NCBI GenBank assembly: GCA_946885765.1
Contig: CAMPHD010000213.1
Location: 1-5,992, forward strand
Source: an uncultured Thalassospira sp.
Lineage (GTDB): Bacteria; Pseudomonadota; Alphaproteobacteria; Rhodospirillales_A; Thalassospiraceae
DNA length: 5,992 bases
Direction of reading: 5' to 3'
Both the position numbers and the translations under genes were made by a program. Of the stretch, positions 1 to 5,272 are shown one piece after another. Each line of letters opens with the position of its first letter. Position 1 is the stretch's first letter. The notes under the pieces were generated by a model. It did not search any database, had not been told where the DNA came from, and saw only the letters and a program-made list of their open reading frames with translations.

Positions 1-139
1 GGATATTAACGCCCTTACCACCATACGCGCAGGCATGCGGGATAGGATGAAAAACAGCAAGGCCATGAGCGGCCACGCCGCCGCCCGCGAGCTTGAAGAA
101 GCCTGCCGGGATATGTGGAAAACCTGGTGCGCGCTGTGA
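1..139 (+). CDS. C-terminal end of a probable SPINDLY/OGT-type (GT41) glycosyltransferase, partial
   Basis: An open frame enters from the left edge (first full codon at position 2) and ends at TGA 137-139, giving 45 residues. The visible tail contains IRAGMRDRM, then an amphipathic stretch, RELEEACRDMW and a final WKTWCAL. From family knowledge, the last helix of bacterial SPINDLY/O-GlcNAc-transferase-like proteins (GT41, often preceded by TPR repeats) typically shows an 'lR..lR.rm..s' segment followed by 'lE.ayr.mW..wc', which this matches well. Those enzymes transfer a sugar from a nucleotide donor to proteins or glycans in the cytoplasm. No catalytic residues or TPRs are visible, so the assignment rests on the tail alone. 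The gene converges on the phosphatase gene downstream with an 18-base gap. It could be another TPR-linked glycosyltransferase; the open frame itself is fairly secure. Confidence 0.65.
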   Translation, partial: DINALTTIRAGMRDRMKNSKAMSGHAAARELEEACRDMWKTWCAL

Positions 140-181
140 TCGCCTGGCAGACCAGTTCTAACGAACCAGTACACCGCGCGC
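129..181. repeat. Imperfect inverted repeat across the first convergent junction
   Basis: GCGCGCTGTG (129-138) pairs with CACCGCGCGC (172-181) with one mismatch in ten, leaving a 33-base loop that itself contains CTGG-CAGA-CCAG (144-155). The arms lie in the last codons of the two convergent genes. It may help end transcription from both sides, but neither strand has a T-run after the stem, so it is not a standard intrinsic terminator. The pairing is read directly; the function is inferred. Confidence 0.4.
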
Positions 182-802
182 GAAGAGTTCCGACACCGCA
201 GCCTGTAAATCATCGGCGATAAAGTCGGCCTCTGCCGCCTCGGGCCAGGTGGTTTCCGTTGCGCCGTGCCCGGTCCGCACAATCACCGCATGGGTTCCGG
301 CCGCACGTCCGGCACGGATATCATTGATGCGGTCCCCGATCAGGACACTATCGCCCAGCGAAATGACAAAATCCTCCGCCGCGGCAAGGATCATGTCCGG
401 GCCCGGTTTACGGCATGTGCTTTCGCGGCGATAATGATCAACCCCGTCCGGATGATAGGGCGAATAGTAAATCCCCTGCACCGATGCCCCCTCGCGCGCC
501 AGCATCGCAATCATCGCCTCATGCAGATCGCGAAGGCCATCTTCGGACAGATACCCGCGCGCAACTGCCGACTGATTGGTTACGATCACAACCGGAATAC
601 CGGCATCGTTAAGTTGCTTGATCGCGCTGGCAGTTACGGGGATCAGGGCAAGGTCATCAATCTTTGACAGATAGTGAACCTCTTCATTCACCACTCCATC
701 GCGATCGAGAAAAACCGCAGGCACAGGATTGCGCTGATCGCGCCAGCGCGGAGCCGGATCGATGAAATGACGGTGAACGAAATCATATTTCCTGTGGCTC
801 AT
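158..802 (-). CDS. HAD-IIIA family phosphatase, GmhB/HisB-N-like, without the usual zinc site
   Basis: This is a 214-residue cytoplasmic HAD hydrolase whose closest recognisable relatives are D-glycero-D-manno-heptose-1,7-bisphosphate 7-phosphatases (GmhB), which act in ADP- or GDP-heptose synthesis. Visible HAD motifs are motif I FLDRDG with nucleophile D33 and acid D35, motif II VTNQS with T75, motif III CRKP with K132, and motif IV IGDRINDI with D157 and D161. Classical GmhB carries a structural zinc bound by C-x-H and C-x-C. Here the aligned residues are S114, Y116, S128 and C130, so three of four ligands are gone. About 28 residues precede the first core strand, longer than E. coli GmhB, but no other Met lies before the core. 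The ATG at 802 follows AGGG (809-812) with 6-base spacing. The gene converges with the partial gene on its left and diverges from the AEC transporter. The phosphatase fold is confident; the heptose substrate is inferred, and another sugar or polyol phosphate is possible. Confidence 0.85.
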   Translation of the reverse strand: MSHRKYDFVHRHFIDPAPRWRDQRNPVPAVFLDRDGVVNEEVHYLSKIDDLALIPVTASAIKQLNDAGIPVVIVTNQSAVARGYLSEDGLRDLHEAMIAMLAREGASVQGIYYSPYHPDGVDHYRRESTCRKPGPDMILAAAEDFVISLGDSVLIGDRINDIRAGRAAGTHAVIVRTGHGATETTWPEAAEADFIADDLQAAVSELFARGVLVR

Positions 803-1017
803 GTCGAACCCTGTATCTTGTCTAGCTGCGCCAATATCGCGCTAACATGCATCATCCACATCCGGAATGACAAGTTTTCATGACGCAGGTTTGTACCGCC
901 TTGTCGCGATGCGGAAAACCAACTGGTATTACCATTATTCGCTTGCCCCGCGACTATCGGTCATGACAATTTCACCCGGGGCCATTTGGGCCAAGCCATC
1001 TGGGGATACTGAATTTC
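803..1017. other. Divergent intergenic region between the phosphatase and the AEC transporter
   Basis: These 215 bases must hold the start signals for both divergent genes. The clearest element is the TGGTATTACCA palindrome at 924-934, listed separately. GTCATGAC (960-967) is a further 8-bp palindrome, and TCATGAC occurs twice (about 879-885 and 961-967). TTGTCA-like -35 candidates can be found on both strands, but I could not pair one with a good -10 box at 16-18 bases, so no promoter is called. No credible small gene is visible. Confidence 0.5.
924..934. promoter_or_regulatory. Putative FadR-type GntR operator (TGGT-N3-ACCA)
   Basis: The site reads TGGT-ATT-ACCA, a perfect odd-centred palindrome, inside AACTGGTATTACCATT (921-936). 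Regulators of the FadR subfamily of GntR (FadR, PdhR, LldR, GlcC) bind sites built on TGGT-N3-ACCA, and the AACTGGT half here equals the left half of the E. coli FadR consensus. It lies 83 bases before the AEC start codon and 121 bases from the phosphatase start, so it could control either gene or both. The palindrome is seen; binding is inferred, and no GntR gene lies in the window. Confidence 0.45.
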
Positions 1018-1893
1018 ATGTTTGCCGATATCTTTGCCGTTCTTGCGCCGGTTTTCATAACCACGGGTCTTGGTTATATCTGGGCACGATCCGGCAGACA
1101 TTTCGATACGGGACTGGTGACATCCATCGTTACCTATTTTGCGACCCCCTGCCTGACGTTCGCAGCACTTGCGACCGTTGATCTGGGCGCAAATGCGCTG
1201 GTATCGATGGGCACAGCCGCCCTTGCCGCGAACATCATCTTCGTCCTGATCGGTTGGCCGATCCTGAAACTTTTCAAGCTGGCCCCACGAACTTATCTGC
1301 AATCACTTACTTGGCCGAATGTCGGCAATGTCGGTTTGCCGCTTTGTATGCTGGCCTTTGGACAGGATGGTCTGGCGCTATCGGTTGCATTTTTTGCCGT
1401 TTATGTGGTCTTGCAATTGACCGTCGGGGTGGCGTTCGTTTCAGGCAGTTTCTCGCTTAAATCGATTGCCAAAATGCCGATCATTCCGGCGACCCTGATT
1501 GCGACGGGCTTCCTTGCGACCAATACCGAAGTCCCCGCATGGCTTTACAACACGACCAACCTGATCGGGCAGCTCACCATTCCGTTAATGCTGTTTACAT
1601 TGGGCGTGTCACTGGCCCGCCTTCGCCCGGTCAGCCTTGCGCGCAGCACCGCACTTAGCATGCTGCGCCTTGCGATGGGCTTTGCGGTTGGCGTCGGGCT
1701 TTCCGAAGTCATGGGCCTTACCGGGGTCGAACGCGGGGTCGTGATCCTGCAATGTTCGATGCCGGTTGCGGTGTTCTGCTATCTGTTTGCGCAGCTTTAC
1801 AACCGCGAACCCGAAGAAGTCGCAGGTGTTGTCATCAGCTCCAGCTTCTTGGCCGCCATCGCCCTCCCCGGCCTGCTGTGGTACGTGCTCTAG
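1018..1893 (+). CDS. AEC-family (auxin efflux carrier) transporter
   Basis: This 291-residue inner-membrane protein is hydrophobic throughout, with about ten predicted membrane segments (roughly residues 5-24, 37-55, 62-84, 98-115, 119-142, 152-168, 178-200, 209-232, 239-262 and 267-290). Two signatures mark the AEC family: PNVGNVGLPL (100-109), the conserved Asn/Gly/Pro stretch in the first half, and CSMPVAVFCYLFAQLY (246-261) in the second half. The length is near the usual 300-320. Bacterial AEC members export or import small organic acids such as malate or malonate, but the substrate cannot be read from sequence. The start is the ATG at 1018, preceded by a weak GGGG (1002-1005) at a long 12-base spacing; no better in-frame start is seen. 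The gene converges on the small membrane-protein gene with only two bases between the stop codons. A GntR-type operator candidate upstream would fit an acid-responsive transporter. Confidence 0.92.
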   Translation: MFADIFAVLAPVFITTGLGYIWARSGRHFDTGLVTSIVTYFATPCLTFAALATVDLGANALVSMGTAALAANIIFVLIGWPILKLFKLAPRTYLQSLTWPNVGNVGLPLCMLAFGQDGLALSVAFFAVYVVLQLTVGVAFVSGSFSLKSIAKMPIIPATLIATGFLATNTEVPAWLYNTTNLIGQLTIPLMLFTLGVSLARLRPVSLARSTALSMLRLAMGFAVGVGLSEVMGLTGVERGVVILQCSMPVAVFCYLFAQLYNREPEEVAGVVISSSFLAAIALPGLLWYVL

Positions 1894-1895
1894 AC

Positions 1896-2252
1896 CTACC
1901 GGACGATCAGGCGATAGCTGCCCTTGCCCGTGCCATCGCGGTAAAACCCGATGGCACATTCATATCGTCCCTTTTTAAGGTCCGGGTCGCCATTTTCCGA
2001 TGAAAGTTCGCCGATATGCGCCCGGCATTCGGCAACGTCATCAAACCGTGCATCCGAAATACGGATATCGGTCTGTTTCTGCGTATCGGGATAATAAACT
2101 GCCGTCACCTTTTCCCAGGGGGCGGCATCATCCGTCCAGATCAGATCGGCGACGAAACGGCGCGATCCATCAGCAATCGTTGCGACAACCAATGCCGTCA
2201 CCGCGATCAGAAAAAGGCGTCGTTTGGTGCGATCCGTCAGTCTGAATGTCAT
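1896..2252 (-). CDS. Small single-pass membrane protein of unknown function
   Basis: I do not recognise a family. The 118-residue product has a basic N-terminus (RTKRR at 8-12), one hydrophobic segment at about 13-28 (LFLIAVTALVVATIAD) and a soluble C-terminal part of about 90 residues, which by the positive-inside rule should face the periplasm. That part holds two cysteines, C76 and C99, which could form a disulfide, and ends in an aromatic, Gly-rich stretch (YECAIGFYRDG at 97-107). The start chosen is the ATG at 2252, which overlaps the DinB stop as ATGA, the usual arrangement for translational coupling. A longer frame begins at 2306, but its extra 18 residues would lie wholly inside the DinB gene and are Arg/Trp-rich, so I reject it. 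It is the last gene of the glmM-thiD-DinB cluster. The hydrophobic segment could instead be an uncleaved signal anchor or a signal peptide. Confidence 0.8.
   Translation of the reverse strand: MTFRLTDRTKRRLFLIAVTALVVATIADGSRRFVADLIWTDDAAPWEKVTAVYYPDTQKQTDIRISDARFDDVAECRAHIGELSSENGDPDLKKGRYECAIGFYRDGTGKGSYRLIVR
1930..1957. repeat. Perfect 9-bp inverted repeat just past the AEC stop, possible terminator
   Basis: GTGCCATCG (1930-1938) and CGATGGCAC (1949-1957) are perfectly complementary with a 10-base loop. The stem starts 36 bases after the AEC stop codon and lies inside the 3' coding end of the opposing small gene. On the plus strand CTTTTT follows at 1971-1976, some 13 bases past the stem, too far for a textbook intrinsic terminator; the minus strand has no T-run. 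It may still slow or end AEC transcription. Confidence 0.45.
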
Positions 2253-2791
2253 ACGCCATCCCAGCCAAGGTCGTGAAAATCGGTACCGCGAAATTCGGCA
2301 TCGCAATCAAGATGATATTCGTCAAGCTGCGGCGGCTTTTGCGATGTACCGCTTAGCATCGCATGAACCTGCCCGCGATGATGGGTCTGATGCACGAAAA
2401 GATGCGATAAAACTGCCCTCGCCGTCTCATGCGCGATCTTCCCGTTACCGCGATCAAGCGCCACCAATCGAGCCGCATCGGCACCCGACAGGTTTTCACA
2501 GAATTTCAGCAATGTCTGATCGCTGTCGCGCTGGGCACCGGAAAGTGCCGCGATATCGGAAAACGGGTTTTCATCGGCAAAACAGTCACGCCCGCGCCCG
2601 CCTGCTACAAGGGCATCGATGTAAAACCAGTCGACAATCAGGATGTGATTAAGCGTCCAAAGGATCGTCGGAAAGAACGACGTGCGTTCCGCATTCAGCT
2701 CCGCGTCACTCAACCGCGAACAGACCGTCAGTAACCGATGATTTGACCAAGCGTTATTGCGCGCCTGATGAAAGAACGAGGTTCCGGGCAT
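2249..2791 (-). CDS. DinB-family putative metal-dependent protein
   Basis: This 180-residue cytoplasmic protein fits the DinB/YfiT four-helix-bundle fold. The expected three-histidine metal site is visible: H49 in TLNHILIVDWFY of the second helix, and H134 with H138 in the HQTHHRGQVH signature. FHQARNNAWSN near the N-terminus matches the usual first helix. DinB proteins are DNA-damage inducible in Bacillus, and relatives include thiol transferases (bacillithiol or mycothiol dependent), but most members, including those of alphaproteobacteria, have no known reaction. A start at 2809 is also open and would add six residues (MQGNNA). I prefer 2791 because AAGGA lies 9 bases upstream and because it begins next to the conserved helix. 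The gene follows thiD by about 32 bases and overlaps the next gene by four. It is unrelated to the E. coli DNA polymerase IV also named DinB. The family is confident, the function open. Confidence 0.88.
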   Translation of the reverse strand: MPGTSFFHQARNNAWSNHRLLTVCSRLSDAELNAERTSFFPTILWTLNHILIVDWFYIDALVAGGRGRDCFADENPFSDIAALSGAQRDSDQTLLKFCENLSGADAARLVALDRGNGKIAHETARAVLSHLFVHQTHHRGQVHAMLSGTSQKPPQLDEYHLDCDAEFRGTDFHDLGWDGV

Positions 2792-2800
2792 GGCATTGTT

Positions 2801-2805
2801 TCCTT
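2801..2805 (-). promoter_or_regulatory. Ribosome binding site supporting the DinB-family start at 2791
   Basis: The minus strand reads AAGGA here, nine bases before the ATG at 2791. The alternative ATG at 2809 has only a GAGGGG/GGGG-rich stretch upstream. This is the main reason for choosing the shorter protein, but both sites could be used. Confidence 0.5.
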
Positions 2806-2823
2806 GCATGAAACCCCGCCCCT

Positions 2824-3624
2824 CTATTCACCGGTAACCGGGTGGGCGTGATTAAGCGGGCCATTTCCCTTGCCAAAATCAGGCGCGGTGCGAATGGCTT
2901 CACGAACGAACGCACGTGCGCGCGCCACGGAATCACTCAACCCCATGCCCTGCGAAAGCCCTGTCGCAATCGCACTGGCAAGCGAGCATCCCGTACCGTG
3001 ATTGTTTTCCGACGGGATACGATCCGCCTCAAACCCTTCGATATCGCCATCATGTCGCCAAAGGATGTCGACAATGCGGTCACCCTCGGCATGACCACCC
3101 TTGACCAGAACGGCCTTGGCCCCCAGTTCACCGATCTTGCGGGCGGCTTCGATCATGTCGCCCTCATCGGTGATTTTCATGCCCGACAGCACTTCGGCCT
3201 CGGGAATATTCGGGGTCAGGACGGTCGCCAGCGGCACCATGTTTTTGATCAGGGCATCAACCGCATCTTCGTTCAAAAGACGCGAACCGCTTTGCGACAC
3301 CATCACCGGATCAACAACAATCGGAATATCGCTGGCTTTGGCGCGGATGAACGCGGCCACCGCTTCGATCACCGGGACGCTATGGAGCATACCGGTCTTG
3401 ATCGCATCGGCCCCGATATCATCAATCGTGACTTCTGCCTGATGGACGATCAGTTTCGGATCAATCCCCAGAACATCGAAAACACCGGTGGTGTTTTGCA
3501 CCGTCAACGCCGTGATCGCGGTTGCGGCATATCCGCCCAGAACGGTCACGGATTTGATGTCGGCCTGAATTCCGGCCCCGCCGGAACAGTCAGAACCGGC
3601 AATGATCAATACGCGACCTTTCAT
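2824..3624 (-). CDS. thiD: Hydroxymethylpyrimidine/phosphomethylpyrimidine kinase ThiD
   Basis: ThiD phosphorylates hydroxymethylpyrimidine and then its monophosphate to give HMP-PP, the pyrimidine half of thiamine, in the cytoplasm. The 266-residue product has the ribokinase-like PfkB/ThiD motifs in order: IAGSDCSGGAGIQAD (8-22), VQNTTGV (42-48), KTGML (76-80), VVDPVMVSQSG (103-113), LTPNIPEAEVL (136-146), LVKGGH (173-178) and the anion-hole motif NNHGTGCSLASA (207-218) with catalytic C213. The C-terminal GNGPLNH is also typical. The length is that of single-domain ThiD, with no fused ThiE. The start at 3624 has a strong GGAGG (3631-3635) six bases upstream. It lies 64 bases downstream of glmM on the same strand and probably shares its transcript. 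No TPP riboswitch (THI box) can be seen before it, so feedback control by thiamine is not evident here. Confidence 0.97.
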   Translation of the reverse strand: MKGRVLIIAGSDCSGGAGIQADIKSVTVLGGYAATAITALTVQNTTGVFDVLGIDPKLIVHQAEVTIDDIGADAIKTGMLHSVPVIEAVAAFIRAKASDIPIVVDPVMVSQSGSRLLNEDAVDALIKNMVPLATVLTPNIPEAEVLSGMKITDEGDMIEAARKIGELGAKAVLVKGGHAEGDRIVDILWRHDGDIEGFEADRIPSENNHGTGCSLASAIATGLSQGMGLSDSVARARAFVREAIRTAPDFGKGNGPLNHAHPVTGE

Positions 3625-3652
3625 GATCGACCTCCAAGCACTTCTGATATTC

Positions 3653-3671
3653 GGTCCAGGGTCAGGACCCT
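3653..3671. repeat. Short inverted repeat in the glmM-thiD gap
   Basis: The 64-base gap between the glmM stop and the thiD start contains GGTCC (3653-3657) and GGACC (3665-3669) with a 7-base loop, and the overlapping near-palindrome AGGGTC-AG-GACCCT (3658-3671). No T-run follows on the minus strand, so it is unlikely to terminate; it could be an mRNA-stabilising hairpin behind glmM or chance. Confidence 0.35.
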
Positions 3672-3688
3672 AAGATAGTTCTGCTGCC

Positions 3689-5038
3689 TTAACCCGCAAC
3701 AGCCATGATTTCGGCAACAATGCCATCAACGATCTGTTCGACCTTGATCGCGTCATCGCCTTCGGCCATCACACGGATCAGCGGCTCGGTCCCCGATTTA
3801 CGGATCAGAACACGACCATCGCCGTTAAAAGCACGTTCGGCACTGGAAATCGCATCAACCACACTGCTGTGTGACAGCGGATCGGAACCCGCAGCATACC
3901 GCACATTTTTAAGGATCTGAGGCAACGGATCAAACACGCGGCTCATTTCCGAAACCGGACCTTCACGATCAGCCAGAACCGCCAGAACCTGAAGGGATGC
4001 CAGCAGACCATCACCGGTGGACGCAAAATCCGACAGAACGATATGGCCGGACTGTTCCCCACCAACATTGCAATCAAGGGCGCGCATCTGTTCCACAACG
4101 TAACGATCCCCGACCTTGGTACGGATCAGGCGCAGACCATTGCTTTCAAGGTAACGTTCAAGGCCAAGGTTTGACATCACAGTCGCAACCAGCGCATTGC
4201 CGCGCAACTGCCCGGTGCGTTTCCAGTGCGTGGTGACAAGGCCCATCAACTGATCGCCATCAATCAACTGGCCTTTTTCATCGCACATCTGAACGCGGTC
4301 GGCATCACCATCCAAGGCAATCCCGACATCGGCCTTTTCGGCCAACACCCGGTCACACATGGTCTGGGTATGCGTCGATCCACATTCGGCATTGATGTTA
4401 AGGCCATTCGGCTTGGTGCCGATTTCAATGACATCCGCGCCCAATTCCCGCAACACCTTCGGGGCGACGGAATAGGCCGCACCATTGGCGCAATCCAGAA
4501 CGATCTTGAGCCCTTCAAGCGTCACCGAAGACGGCAGCGATGATTTGACCGCCTCGATATAGCGTCCCGGCGCATCATCAATGCGTTGCGCCCGGCCAAG
4601 TTTGTTCGCAGGTACAAGCAACGCGGACATATCGCTATCCATCATGGCTTCGATCTCAAGTTCGACCTCGTCGGACAGTTTGAAACCATCCGGGCCAAAA
4701 AGCTTGATCCCGTTATCCTGATAGGGATTGTGCGAGGCCGAAATCATCACACCGATATCAGCACGCATCGATTTGGTCAGCATGGCAACCGCCGGGGTCG
4801 GCATCGGCCCGACCAGCATCACATCCATTCCCATGGACGTAAAACCGGCCACCAGTGCTGGTTCAAGCATATAGCCCGACAGACGGGTATCCTTGCCAAT
4901 CACCACACGATGGCGGTGATCGCCCCGCGTAAAGTAATGACCGGCGGCCATCCCGACCTTAAGTGCCACTTCGGCTGTCATGGGGGCGGTGTTGGCGGTT
5001 CCGCGAATACCATCGGTCCCGAAATATTTACGGCTCAT
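3689..5038 (-). CDS. glmM: Phosphoglucosamine mutase GlmM
   Basis: GlmM interconverts glucosamine-6-phosphate and glucosamine-1-phosphate in the cytoplasm, the step before GlmU on the way to UDP-GlcNAc for peptidoglycan and lipopolysaccharide. The 449-residue product has all alpha-D-phosphohexomutase signatures: N-terminal [10 protein letters not shown] (4-13), the phosphoserine loop ISASHNP with S102 (same number as in E. coli), the magnesium loop DGDADR (243-248), the sugar loop GGEQSGH (326-332) and the phosphate loop [11 protein letters not shown] (413-423). The length is standard (about 445-450). The frame continues seven codons upstream to an ATG at 5059, but GlmM proteins normally start just before the KYFGTDG motif, and the 5059 ATG has no spaced ribosome site, so I use 5038; its own site is weak (AGAGAAG, purine-rich). 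It is the first gene of the minus-strand cluster, with thiD next. In several Rhodospirillales the pair is preceded by folP/ftsH; here a divergent receptor gene is found instead. Confidence 0.98.
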   Translation of the reverse strand: MSRKYFGTDGIRGTANTAPMTAEVALKVGMAAGHYFTRGDHRHRVVIGKDTRLSGYMLEPALVAGFTSMGMDVMLVGPMPTPAVAMLTKSMRADIGVMISASHNPYQDNGIKLFGPDGFKLSDEVELEIEAMMDSDMSALLVPANKLGRAQRIDDAPGRYIEAVKSSLPSSVTLEGLKIVLDCANGAAYSVAPKVLRELGADVIEIGTKPNGLNINAECGSTHTQTMCDRVLAEKADVGIALDGDADRVQMCDEKGQLIDGDQLMGLVTTHWKRTGQLRGNALVATVMSNLGLERYLESNGLRLIRTKVGDRYVVEQMRALDCNVGGEQSGHIVLSDFASTGDGLLASLQVLAVLADREGPVSEMSRVFDPLPQILKNVRYAAGSDPLSHSSVVDAISSAERAFNGDGRVLIRKSGTEPLIRVMAEGDDAIKVEQIVDGIVAEIMAVAG

Positions 5039-5141
5039 GCTCGTCTTCTCTGCTTCCATTCCGGCACATTCATGCGCTGGTTATTTTTCCTGATAGCCGG
5101 TTATATCAAAGTGTCCGTGCAATACTACCGGCAAGTGACCG

Positions 5142-5147
5142 ATTATA
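5142..5147 (-). promoter_or_regulatory. Candidate -10 box of the glmM cluster promoter
   Basis: The minus strand reads TATAAT, a perfect sigma-70-type -10 hexamer, 103 bases before the glmM start, in the 234-base gap between glmM and the divergent receptor gene. The hexamers at -35 distance (ACGGAT or neighbours) match poorly, so an activator or chance is possible. A weak inverted repeat (GCCGGT 5096-5101, ACCGGC 5127-5132) would lie in the leader. I see no clear promoter for the receptor on the plus strand, apart from a TATAAA at 5195-5200 without a good -35. Confidence 0.35.
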
Positions 5148-5263
5148 GGAAACATAAGCAACCGATCCGTTAATCGCATCCTTTCAGCTTCGCTTATAAA
5201 AGCCATGACCTTGCCCGTAAAACCCGTTATCTAGAACGTGAAACGTTTGAACGATCCGGATTT

Positions 5264-5268
5264 GGGGG
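5264..5268 (+). promoter_or_regulatory. G-rich ribosome binding site candidate for a TTG start
   Basis: GGGGG ends four bases before the TTG at 5273, with GGA a little further upstream (5258-5260). It is not a perfect Shine-Dalgarno sequence, but it is the only one placed to serve the only start codon that gives the receptor a full signal peptide. Confidence 0.4.
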
Positions 5269-5272
5269 CATT

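Noticed and set aside
961..1302. A 113-codon minus-strand frame over the start of the AEC gene, and a 104-codon plus-strand frame at 867-1181
   Set aside because: Both overlap the AEC transporter in other frames, and the translated products look random.
2253..2306. N-terminal extension of the small membrane protein to an ATG at 2306
   Set aside because: The extra 18 residues overlap the DinB gene completely, and the ATGA-coupled start at 2252 directly precedes the basic and hydrophobic anchor expected at an N-terminus.
2842..3678. A 278-codon open frame on the plus strand lying opposite thiD
   Set aside because: It is antisense to a gene with every ThiD motif intact, its product is rich in His, Arg and Asp with no recognisable domain, and it lacks a good ribosome site. 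Long antisense frames are common in DNA with this codon bias.
3625..3688. Possible TPP riboswitch before thiD
   Set aside because: The gap is only 64 bases and no THI-box sequence or matching fold can be seen; thiD most likely depends on the glmM transcript.
4586..5173. A 195-codon plus-strand frame opposite the start of glmM and its leader
   Set aside because: It mirrors glmM codons, is His/Arg-rich, shows no family motif, and its end runs through the glmM promoter region.
5205..5234. A nine-codon ATG-to-TAG mini-frame upstream of the receptor
   Set aside because: It is too short to support as a leader peptide, has no clear ribosome site and ends 38 bases before the TTG start.
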